Below, piece after piece: positions 1-7,500 of a stretch of DNA of 11,732 nucleotides (positions within the stretch are counted from its first letter, which is position 1; each line of letters begins with the position of its first letter). Below the pieces are notes generated by a model that was given only the letters and a program-made list of their open reading frames with translations, ran no database searches and was not told the DNA's origin. The position numbers and the translations under genes were made by a program. This DNA is from Physocladia obscura (lineage: Eukaryota > Chytridiomycota > Chytridiomycetes > Chytridiales > Chytriomycetaceae): positions 1-11,732 of the forward strand of contig JADGJH010000072.1 in the NCBI GenBank assembly GCA_027596945.1. Direction: 5' to 3'.

Positions 1-178
1 CTTTTCACTCCCTTCCAGTCGTCCCTTCTCGCGCGACTTCCTCATCAACTCGATCCGTTCGCTTCTCCAACCTTACCCCTTGAACAATTCGACCCATCCT
101 GTTGAGTTCCAAAATGTTCCATTTGTTTCCAAGCGCGAATTAATTGACCATATTTTGCTCGTTTTATTCAAGCAATAA
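1..178 (+). CDS. C-terminal fragment of an unknown protein, cut by the left edge
   Basis: A reading frame is open from base 2 to a TAA at 176-178 with no ATG, so it should be the last exon (58 residues) of a gene that begins outside the window. Base 1 would be the last base of the preceding codon. The translation looks like real protein: it has an FSRDFLINSIRSLL stretch early and ends in a mixed hydrophobic/basic helix (FVSKRELIDHILLVLFKQ). Base composition is richer in C and T codons than the AT-rich sequence after the stop, and the shift happens at the stop codon. It faces the minus-strand gene ending at 256, so the two genes are convergent with only 77 bases between stops. I do not recognise the family. 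The alternative is a chance open frame. Confidence 0.5.
   Translation, partial: FSLPSSRPFSRDFLINSIRSLLQPYPLNNSTHPVEFQNVPFVSKRELIDHILLVLFKQ
163..168 (-). terminator. AATAAA poly(A) signal for the 256-1574 gene
   Basis: A canonical AATAAA on the minus strand, about 90 bases after the stop codon at 256-258. It lies inside the last codons of the convergent plus-strand fragment, so the two transcripts would overlap at their 3' ends if it is used. Confidence 0.4.
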
Positions 179-255
179 CTAACATCCAACACTAAAAACC
201 AATAAGAACCATAAAATTGAAGCAAAGTACTACACAACCCAATTCGGCAATCATT

Positions 256-1574
256 CTACTCCTTCTGCTCCTCCAACTCATTTTCAACCTTGAAATAGTT
301 TAAAAAAGACTCAACTTATTTATAGTAAATAATTAACATACCTCAACAAAAAATCTCAAAAGCAAAAACAAATTGGTCAATACACGGATATCAACCTCGC
401 ATTTGTTTGATTTATCATTTGTCAACACAGGTATATCAATCAAACCCATGGCATTCTTTTCTTCATTGTCAAGCTCCTGAACGCCGCTTATCTGCCAAAT
501 ATCATCTTGCATTCCTCCTGTCAAATATAAGTGCGAATTTCTTGTTTGGTCTGTGGTGAATATACTATTGAAGATATCTCGTCTGAAGTCAACAAACTGG
601 CCATTAAGAGCACTGTAAGCCTTGTGTAGATGTTCTAGGCGATTCCGGTCACATCCTTTGGATTCGAATGCAATGAGACGACTGGGTCGAACAAAATCAA
701 TGATGCGCTCTTCAATGGCAGGTTCTTCACGATTAATATGCAGAGTTTCCTGGAATGAGTGATGAGTACATTAATGCTTAAGGTCCAAGATGCTTACATT
801 AGTCAAGACCCAATCTCGCGTCAACTCCAAATCATGAGTTCCACCAACTCCGTCAGACTCCGTATCCCAAATTACTACATCATCCAATAATATCCCAACA
901 GCGTTTGCCTCCAACATCTTTCTCAAATTTCCATCTTGCTGTAGAAGCCAATTAATCAACGAAACTGTTGCAGCAGGGCGAGCCTTCTTTCTTGCATAGT
1001 GCTCACGTAACTTCTGATAATGATATGCAGTGCCGTTACCAGTTTTAGAACTGCGATTACCATTTGGCTAAAAATGATTTTGATTTTTATACCGAGCCGA
1101 ATGTGACAAAATAAGCGTACCCTATTGTTCATTGCTTTCAATTGCTCTTTGGTTCTTTAAAAATAAAAACATTAGTAACAAAAGTCAAAGTGAAAGAGAA
1201 AAAGGTGGAATCAACATGAAACAGAGTATTGATTAATGTGCAAGCTTAATATTGGACGGATGATGGGAAGAAGGTGGAACCGGTGTCAACGACATTGGCT
1301 TGCAACGACGATGGAGCTGAAACTGAAAGAGAATAAACAAATCTAATATTGTGGAGTTAAAAGGATGCTTACGATTTGAAATAGTGAGTTTGTTCTTGAG
1401 TCTTCTTTCTGCAGCATTCTTTGCTTTCAATTTCAGGTGAAGTAGTTCGCGTCTTTCCGCCTCGAGACCTGCTCTTTCTCTCACTCTCGTCGCCGTAAGG
1501 GCCTGGTTGATGCTGTTGAGTCGGTCGTGCTGCTGCTGAGTGAAAACGTCGTCAATGGTCGAATGTCCAAGCAT
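256..1574 (-). CDS. Multi-exon protein of unknown function
   Basis: Exons read 5' to 3' on the minus strand: 1574-1373 from ATG, a middle exon beginning at 1322, 1154-1121, 1067-798, 749-342 and 288-256 ending TAG. Introns 1372-1323 (GTAAGC), 1120-1068 (GTACGC), 797-750 (GTAAGC) and 341-289 (GTATGT) are 48-53 bp, end in AG and keep frame. The junction between the middle exon and 1154 is unresolved: simple splicing ends at TAA 1248-1246, but weaker GTT donors plus an acceptor at about 1148 would join the frames. So this is either one gene of roughly 330 residues or a 92-residue gene followed by a second one. The N-terminal 67 residues are charged and helical (VRERAGLEAERREL), probably coiled coil. 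The next part is basic (KLREHYARKKARP), then comes a mixed globular region, and the end is acidic (ENELEEQKE). I recognise no domain. Confidence 0.65.
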
Positions 1575-1806
1575 TTCGCAGTCTATTTTAGGACAAAAAA
1601 TCCAACAAATTGGACTTTTTCGTTGAGCGAGAGCACACCAGCACTTACACTGCTATTCTCACTAACATAAATCACTTTATCCATCACCTGACTCCCAGTG
1701 AACAATCCCACACCATTCAAAGTTGAGTTAATTTGTCACTCGCCGAAGGCACGATTGGAACAATTCAAAATTTTATTAGAAGTTTCTAACAGAAAAGTGT
1801 GAGTGG

Positions 1807-1834
1807 GTGTGTGTGTGTGTGTGGGGGGGGGGGG
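1807..1834. repeat. (GT)8 followed by G12 simple repeat
   Basis: Eight GT units (1807-1822) run directly into twelve G (1823-1834). The G-run is striking in an AT-rich spacer. Its length is likely polymorphic and prone to sequencing error. Confidence 0.95.
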
Positions 1835-1937
1835 CCGTGGTCGCGCCCTGTGCTGCAACTCAGTGGTGAATTCCTAATAAAATATTGAATTGATGAGTTT
1901 TCCACTGCGGGAAGGGGCGCGGGTTTATTCAAAACGG

Positions 1938-1953
1938 GATTTTCGCGAAAATC
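1938..1953. promoter_or_regulatory. E2F-like palindrome TTTCGCGAAA next to the ATG
   Basis: A perfect 16-base palindrome, GATTTTCGCGAAAATC, ends ten bases before the ATG at 1963. Its core TTTCGCG resembles the E2F/DP half-site (TTTSSCGC) used for S-phase genes in animals, plants and early-diverging fungi. Association with this gene is inferred from position only. A structural role in the 5' UTR is possible instead. Confidence 0.4.
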
Positions 1954-1962
1954 TGTCTGGAC

Positions 1963-3872
1963 ATGGAGAACTCGATCGCACCCAACACGGCTGCACTTGG
2001 CCCCCCCATCCAACAGCCGCTTTCTCCATCCAAGAAGAGACGTCTCTCTCTCGCCATCAAACCTACTGTAAAAGCGACACAAGCGCCCCCCCACCTCGTC
2101 CAGTCTTCAGCCAGGAGCCAAGCATCAGAAACCAATTACCAGTTTCTTCTCGGCACCGCCTCATACTCAATCAAAAGATGCTTCCGGCCGCTCTATGATT
2201 CTTTCGAGACCTCCTCTAGGTGTTGTTCGAGAGAACAATTCTAGTACTTCAATCGTCAATTCGAAAAATCCACCATCAACATCGACTACACGTGTTTTGT
2301 CCGTCTCCGGTACCTTAACACCATCAAAAGTATCTCAGTCATTCACAGTGAGTATTTTCTTATTCTTTGAATAAACAAATTGTAACATTCAATTTTAGGT
2401 TCTTCGCGACTCTTCCAATTCAAGACACGCGAGCTTGTCAAAAACGAATATACCCATTATTGTCAATGATTCAGATGATGACGATTTTGAAAATGATACA
2501 ATCACCAACTCTCGAATCCAACCAACGGTAAGTCACGTGACAAACGAAAAAGTATATAAACTGAACTCTTTTCTAAAACTCCCTTTTTTTTTCTTGAAAA
2601 AACAGATGCTGATGAAGAGGCGACGGGAGCAGGAGGATTCGGACGAAGAGGGTGATGAAGAATTAGTGAGTTGTTTTAAATTAATTTTTTCGGACTAATT
2701 CTTAAAAATAGAATGCACCAGACGAACATCTTGGAGTGCAACTCACGGCCCTTGGAAAAAAGAACTGGTTAAAGCTGTTGAACCCTAAATCTGGCCGAAT
2801 CGTAGAGCCACCAGTGAAGAATTGTTTGAACTGTGGGGAATTGGTTGACTGGCGAACCAAAGGGTGCATTTACAAAGTCAATGGCAAATACTATAACCAA
2901 AGCTATTGTGCTGGAGCATGTATTAGGACTCAAAACCAGCCAGTAAGCTGTTTTTGGCCTTTCATTGAATTATTGCAAACTTAACATGAAACTCAGGAAT
3001 CCATTGATGATTGTGTTGACAAGATGGCCGGTTGGGCGCGCGCAAAGGATTTGGAGAACGGGTTTGAAGTAACATGCACGCCTGAAGAATCACGCGAAAT
3101 TTTCCGTGCTGCATGGGCGAATCACAGTGGAAACTGCTCCTGTTGCAAAGTAGAGCTTCTCGCGATTGGCAACGGTGCGAATACTATCTCAAAGCAGCGC
3201 AACAAGCCAGGCCTCAGTTACCATGACCCATTACAAGACCTCGATTTCCTTTGTATCCCTTGTAACCGGTAAATACTGTTCTTTTTTTCAAGTGCGAAGT
3301 TTTTAATTTCTTGCCGTAAAACAGCCTGCGCGACGTATTTTCAGCTCGTGAAGTCCAAGACGTTTTTACAAAGATTCACGCCGCTGCTCGGAAAACTCCG
3401 GTTCCTCGTCAGCCAACTGCAACCGAAATTTCGCATATCAAGAAAATGAGAGGGGATAATTACTCGTCCGAAGATAACAAAATCAAGAATACTGTCGCGC
3501 GCAACAATTGGTCTCTGTCTCCAACTGCCAACTCTACAGCCACATCCTCTGACTTGATTACAATTGCAAAGAAGGCTGGTTGTATTGGAATGCATATTAA
3601 GTGACTGTTTTCGATTTTTTTGGCAGTTGTCGATGACCTTCCTAATAGGTGGAATCGAGGGTAAATTTACTGTTGGAAAGGACATTTTCAAGTTGGGCTA
3701 TGACTGCAAGATTACAACGACGTTTGACGCAGATGGAAAGAAAGTCAAGTGGTTGCATTCAAGTGGAAATTTGCAGTTGGAGCTCTCATGCATCAATACA
3801 GCTCGCAACTCGTTGTCAGTGGAGGAGTTTGGATTGTGGATTGACCGCATTAAGCAGGGACTTTTTCTTTAG
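1963..3872 (+). CDS. HNH/treble-clef nuclease-like protein with PIP box and SUMO-interaction-like motif
   Basis: Eight exons: 1963-2067, 2111-2347, 2399-2527, 2606-2665, 2712-2942, 2997-3268, 3325-3578, 3649-3872. They close frame to 503 residues ending TAG. ATG 1963 is the first in a frame opened after TGA 1894-1896. Seen in order: basic nuclear signal SPSKKRR (21-27); PIP box QKPITSFF (41-48, consensus QxxIxxFF); hydrophobic-then-acidic IPIIVNDSDDDD (132-143), like a SUMO-interaction motif; KRRR (161-164) with acidic tract; cysteine cluster C215/C218/C229/C243/C247; C301-x2-C304 with C340-x2-C343-N344, the zinc knuckles of an HNH-type treble clef, with SKQR (319-322) between; and a C-terminal H466/N470/N479 block resembling a second HNH half. 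From family knowledge, HNH proteins bind or cut DNA and PIP boxes bind the PCNA clamp, so a nuclear replication or repair role is inferred. Intron 1 (2068-2110, 43 bp) is short; an indel in C7 2086-2092 would also join the frames. The donor at 3579 could be 3582 instead (504 residues). Catalytic activity is unproven, since the usual HNH histidine pair is not clear. Confidence 0.8.
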
Positions 3873-4012
3873 TCAGGACTATTTATTTCGTTGGGACTAT
3901 TGTGCATGTTTCTAGTAGTATCGTTTTGCTTTAATAACTAGTCGTTTCAAAAAAAAATCCGGCCAGCCGTACTTTTTTGTTCCAAAAATAACTACGTTTG
4001 ACTTGACGCCAG
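3873..4012 (+). other. Spacer after the nuclease-like gene; possible upstream exon
   Basis: This is mostly AT-rich 3' flank without AATAAA. From about 3927 a frame reads SRFKKKSGQP and could be spliced at GTACTT (3969) to the AG at 4011-4012, entering the next coding-like block in frame. No ATG precedes it, so it cannot be called a gene. Confidence 0.3.
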
Positions 4013-4797
4013 TCGCGATTCCTTTGCCAAATGGATGAGAGGGGAGCTACAGAAGCCTCAACAAGACTTCCACGAATATTTGAAACGTATTAGATTGAAC
4101 TGGATTAATCCAATCTTACGTGAGTTTAACGCTCTCCCCTACCAAGTGCAAGACGAGGAAAGTGAGGATGGAACCTATGTTGCTCCAGCAATGAAAGTCA
4201 TAGTATTGTTTGAATTCTAAGTTCACAAACAATTTTAATGTTTCAATTACTTTTGTTAATCTTAGATGCTCATCCAACAATGGACGTTATTCTTTGACTT
4301 TATATTAAATTTCCAATCTGCTTTTCCACCTAATCCTTGCACCTTCTTGCTGTCACCCAACCCTTCGAATACCTTGTTATATGCAATTTCTATATACCTT
4401 TTGTTAAATACCATAAAATCTAGCCTTTTGCTTCAAAATGTCGATATTATGCCGTCACTGCTTTGATCAACCGTAGGATTTGTGACGGTGCAAGCGTCTA
4501 TGAGTTTGAATCGATTCCCGCGTTCCAATGGTCTTCTATTTACAGCACGCCAGCGTACATTGTGAACTGGTATGAGAAGGAAAGTTTCGCGTATCCATTA
4601 ATGAAGTTTGCGCAAAATTTGAAATGAAACCGCGGACGGATGCAGGCACACATTCTGTCAGCTATTGTGGATAAACATATCTTAATGCGAGAACAATGTA
4701 TTTAAGATTAGGATTGATGCGAATCTGCTGCATCAGCTCAGTGGGTATTGCGTTGATTTCGCAAGAGCTGGTATGAAGAGGAGACTCAGAAACATAA
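4013..4797 (+). pseudogene. Decayed gene of unknown family
   Basis: Three protein-like blocks lie in order on the plus strand. Block 1 (about 4013-4200) includes SFAKWMRGELQKPQ and RIRLNWINPILREF and then an acidic stretch (EESEDG). Block 2 (about 4424-4690) includes YEFESIPAFQWSSIY and TPAYIVNWYEKESF. It meets an in-frame TGA at 4625-4627, after which the same frame resumes protein-like (MQAHILSAIVDKHILMREQ). Block 3 (about 4690-4797) continues in another frame (RIDANLLHQLSGYC, then VDFARAGMKRRLRN) and stops at the end. The 200 bases between blocks 1 and 2 may be intron or decayed exon. An internal stop plus a frame change indicates an inactivated gene, or one with introns I could not place. 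I do not recognise the family. An intact paralogue elsewhere in the genome would settle it. Confidence 0.45.
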
Positions 4798-5267
4798 GTT
4801 AAAAATATTTTACTATTTACGTATTGTTGGCTTATAAATCATATAATGCTAATGATTAAGATCTTTTGTCCAAGCTAGACTCACTACCCAAATTTTCTGC
4901 TATTTTTTGACAGCTTTTGCTCTCAAATTTGATAATCTTCTGTCCAACTTAAACGCTCTGATAAAAAATGTGATATTGATTGTACGTTCTTAATAGGTAG
5001 CTTTTGCATTTCAATTAATGCCCTTCTGCCAAAATTGGACTTTTAATAGAAAATTACAGACTGAAAATCTCTGCTATCAACAAGTAGCTTCTATCCACTT
5101 ACAATAAATTTTTGCCCAAGTTGTAATTAATGACAAAAATCTTGTTTTAAATGTACTAAGTTTCTGCTGTCGACAAATAGTTTTGAAATTTTTTTGAGAG
5201 GAGTCAACTTGACCGAAGCAGAAGGAATTTCATGATGGTCATTATTATTGCTGAGAAAGATATTTAA
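4798..5267. other. AT-rich region with scattered short coding-like pieces
   Basis: No open frame of convincing length. Short plus-strand pieces look protein-like next to splice-like signals: about 4910-4981 (ALKFDNLLSNLNALIKN) before GTACGT at 4982, and a piece reading TENLCYQQVASIHLQ after the AG of ATTACAG at about 5059. These may be small exons of the neighbouring broken genes or decay products. I see no repeats with clear ends and no RNA gene. Confidence 0.4.
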
Positions 5268-5649
5268 TTCATTAGGAACTTGCAGGTAAATGCAAGACTC
5301 CTGCTTGGGGAGAAAACTCGACTCTCAACAACGGAGAAACAAATGATCAGAGAACATTCAAAGTTTTGGGCAAATCAACTTCAATTAATTGAGAAATTTT
5401 TTTTTTTTTGATAGCAAGTTTATTAATAAATCAATAAAACCAAATATGTGCTTATTCATTTTGAGTAGCAGCTTGGTGTTCGTTAAAGATAAAGGAATTT
5501 GCAAAGCTGTTCCGTTGTACAAGCCAGATAGATTTGTTTTGGTACAAAATAAAGGTGTCAAATACCATCATATACGCTATTACGCATCTTGTGTACATTG
5601 TTTCAGAGAGAAGCGTTTACCACAATTGTCACGACAACAAATTTCATGA
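5268..5649 (+). pseudogene. Two open frames joined across a T13 run; possible frameshifted gene
   Basis: A frame open from 5268 reads like protein (GEKTRLSTTEKQMIREH, then SKFWANQLQLIEK) up to the T13 homopolymer at 5397-5409, where it hits TGA 5409-5411. The next frame carries on from the same point and stays open to TGA 5647-5649, with KAVPLYKPDRFVLVQNKG and a C-x2-C (CVHC) near the end. Losing one T would join them into about 126 residues. So this is a homopolymer sequencing error, a real frameshift mutation or an intron containing the T-run. No ATG starts the first part convincingly, and an exon boundary at AG 5284-5285 is possible. The family is unknown. Confidence 0.35.
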
Positions 5650-5838
5650 CGAATTTAATTCTTGACAAATTCACACAGTTAGAAACAGTTATTTCAATAA
5701 GTTTAATATTCTTTTTATTTATTTAAAAAAGTGAATAACGCAGTTATTTTTGATTTTAAAAGTACTTCAAGTTAAAATTTCAAGGGGTGGTGGCGCGGCA
5801 ACAAAAAAAAAAAAGGAAAAAAAAGCTATCTAGCTAAC
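5650..5838 (+). promoter_or_regulatory. Upstream region of the tail-anchored protein gene, with A-rich leader
   Basis: AT-rich with no open frame. The last 40 bases before ATG 5839 hold a run of A's broken by GG (about 5801-5824), a poly(A)-like 5' leader. A GC-richer patch (GGGGTGGTGGCGCGGC) sits just before it. No TATA box can be placed with confidence. Confidence 0.35.
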
Positions 5839-6786
5839 ATGAACGCAGACAAAGAAACGGACGACGTTTTTGGCTTTTTCAATTACGACCCCAATCAGAG
5901 AATCGGCCGCGGGCCAGCGTATCACAAGGCCGTGTGGAGAACCGAGCTGCGCCGCGAAAGCAACAACGTAATTGGATTAGGAGACACCCAACCGAAATCA
6001 AACTTGAGTGCCCGCCCAACTCACATCAAGTTTGCAGAAGCAAGTAGCAGCGCTGAGACACACGATGGCATGATCCACTACGACTCTGATGTGTTTAGCG
6101 ATGACGAACTTGAACCAGTGAAAGAGAATACTCAATCGCAATCGCAATCCGCATCGCTCGCTCCCAATGCGTGGATCGCGGCACCGATCATGTCCGAACA
6201 CAAAAAACCCGCCTTTTCGGTTTCGGACACGATCGCAATCGACTACAGCTCCGACTCCGACTCCGATTCTGACTCGCCGCCATCTGAGTGTTTGTTGGCC
6301 GACTGCGCCACCAGCAAAGTCAACCAAACTTCAACGTCCCTCATTGAAAACCTGCGTTCTTTTGAAAACACGCGCGCCGTTTCTGAATCTGCTCAGTCAG
6401 AATCCAAAAGTGTCGTGCAAGCTGAGGACAAAGACTTGGCTGCCATCCGCGCCCACCTCGCCAGACTTGAAGACGCCATCACGAAAAACTTCAAAGAGAG
6501 CCAAGAGTCGGTCTCAGCCATCTCCGAGACTGTTCAAGCTTCCATTCGGGAAGAAATAAATGTTGTTCATGAAGATGTTGTGAAGCTGGGTAAGAGATCT
6601 CTCTCTTCCAGCAGTGGCAGTGGTGGCGATGAGAGGGTTGAAGAAATTAGTAAAAAAATTAAGGTGAACTTGACCAGGTCTGATACTCAACTTCACCACT
6701 CTCATCGGCCTTCTATTGCCTGGACTGCTGGAACATTGCTTGTTGGAGCCATTGCCGGAGTTACGGCGGTTGGAATGTTGTTTTGA
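5839..6786 (+). CDS. Acidic Ser-rich coiled-coil protein with C-terminal tail anchor
   Basis: An intronless 315-residue frame from ATG to TGA. Residues 5-45 contain a compact region (DDVFGFFNYDPNQRIGRG, then AYHKAVWRTELRRE). Residues 76-150 are acidic and Ser-rich with probable casein-kinase-2-type sites (HYDSDVFSDDELE; SSDSDSDSDS at 137-146). Residues 197-250 have heptad-like spacing typical of a coiled coil (AAIRAHLARLEDAI). A Ser/Gly linker (254-263) and a basic patch (SKKIK, 271-275) precede one hydrophobic segment at 292-315 that reaches the last residue, with no signal peptide. That arrangement fits a tail-anchored protein: body in the cytosol, anchored in the ER, outer mitochondrial or another membrane. 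Codon use and GC content are clearly higher than in the flanks, supporting real coding. I do not recognise the family and assign no function. Confidence 0.85.
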   Translation: MNADKETDDVFGFFNYDPNQRIGRGPAYHKAVWRTELRRESNNVIGLGDTQPKSNLSARPTHIKFAEASSSAETHDGMIHYDSDVFSDDELEPVKENTQSQSQSASLAPNAWIAAPIMSEHKKPAFSVSDTIAIDYSSDSDSDSDSPPSECLLADCATSKVNQTSTSLIENLRSFENTRAVSESAQSESKSVVQAEDKDLAAIRAHLARLEDAITKNFKESQESVSAISETVQASIREEINVVHEDVVKLGKRSLSSSSGSGGDERVEEISKKIKVNLTRSDTQLHHSHRPSIAWTAGTLLVGAIAGVTAVGMLF

Positions 6787-6831
6787 TTTCTTTATTTTGT
6801 TTTTTGGAAAAAAGAAAGAGAGGAAAAAGAA

Positions 6832-6837
6832 AATAAA
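6832..6837 (+). terminator. AATAAA poly(A) signal
   Basis: A canonical AATAAA 46 bases after the TGA of the tail-anchored protein gene, in purine-rich 3' flank. Confidence 0.6.
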
Positions 6838-7438
6838 GTGTAGTACATTGCGCACGTTTAAAAAATATTTCTGAAAAGAATATTTTCCGCTATTTCTCTA
6901 CATCACTAAATTTTTTTAAACTTGTTTATGAAGATTATCTTCATAAAGTTGATACGAATTCTATATTTGAATTTCTACAAAAATTCCTATTTGAAAACTT
7001 CAATTAAAATTCTTTTTACCATTATACCGAACTTGTATCATGAATAATATTAATGTGACACCCTTTTCCAGCATAGTAATGAGTATCTTGAAGAAAAATT
7101 CTAACTTGAAAACAATGTATAGATATATGAACAGTTTCTGAATATTCAAAATACCTTCTTGTTCATACTCAGCAAGATTTCCGAGAATAAGTCAAATTTG
7201 GAGTGAAATGATGCCAAAAAATATTGTAAAGACTATAATAGCGAGTACTGTAACAGGCGCATGAAATGAACCAAAGCTTTTTATCGCTTGTGTGTTACAC
7301 ATGACATTTTTACCTATAATTATTTTTCGAAACCAAATTATAATTTTTAAAGCTTCTTACATGCAGCAATATCTTTTGGAAAATTTCCAAATATTTATTA
7401 ACATAAAACTTTGTATCTGATGTTAGTTTGCTTTTGCT
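6838..7438. other. AT-rich intergenic spacer without genes
   Basis: About 600 bases between the 3' ends of two convergent genes. Frames are short and AT-driven on both strands, and I see no coding-like composition, RNA gene or element ends. It contains one perfect hairpin, listed separately, and a looser inverted repeat at about 6864-6888 (AAAATATT...AATATTTT). Confidence 0.6.
6925..6947. repeat. Perfect 11-bp inverted repeat with one-base centre
   Basis: The arm TTTATGAAGAT and its exact reverse complement ATCTTCATAAA are separated by a single T. It lies about 140 bases after a stop codon, between convergent genes. It may be a chance AT-rich palindrome, a protein-binding site or an RNA hairpin near 3' ends. 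Confidence 0.7.
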
Positions 7439-7444
7439 TTTATT
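7439..7444 (-). terminator. AATAAA poly(A) signal for the first ATP-grasp copy
   Basis: AATAAA on the minus strand about 57 bases after the TAG at 7503-7501, a typical distance for polyadenylation. Confidence 0.55.
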
Positions 7445-7500
7445 GCTTAAAACTGAATAAGCGCGGAAAAAAAATATATGATTGTAAAACATAAACGCTG

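Larger units (their letters stand above)
1575..1962. promoter_or_regulatory. Divergent intergenic/promoter region
   Basis: The 388 bases lie between the ATG of the minus-strand gene (1574) and the ATG of the plus-strand nuclease-like gene (1963), so both promoters must be here. The stretch contains a GT/G microsatellite and a TTTCGCGAAA palindrome, listed separately. Open frames crossing it on either strand translate to low-complexity His/Pro or Gly/Arg sequence from the repeat and are not genes. Confidence 0.6.

Noticed and set aside
1786..2135. Minus-strand frames over the GT/G repeat and the first exons of the nuclease-like gene
   Set aside because: Low-complexity translation of the simple repeat, opposite a spliced gene with clear motifs.
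4266..4466. Plus-strand 66-codon frame
   Set aside because: Generic hydrophobic translation of T-rich DNA without coding-like composition. It lies between the two broken blocks and is more likely intron or decayed sequence.
4625..4627. TGA read as selenocysteine
   Set aside because: A frame change follows within 70 bases, I saw no SECIS-like structure, and neighbouring genes use TGA as a normal stop. Decay is the simpler explanation.
4860..5130. Possible degenerate tandem repeat (recurring TTYTGYCCAA- and AGCTTTTGC-like words)
   Set aside because: Spacing is irregular and the matches are short. Base composition can explain them.
5998..6855. Long open frames overlapping the tail-anchored gene (minus 5998-6327 and 6514-6855, plus 6167-6559)
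   Set aside because: They lie on the other strand or in another frame of a well-supported 315-codon gene and translate to Arg/Val- or Ser/Pro/Thr-rich sequence typical of shadow frames.
7310..7492. Minus-strand 60-codon frame downstream of ATP-grasp copy 1
   Set aside because: AT-driven composition, position in the 3' flank and overlap with the probable poly(A) signal argue against a gene.
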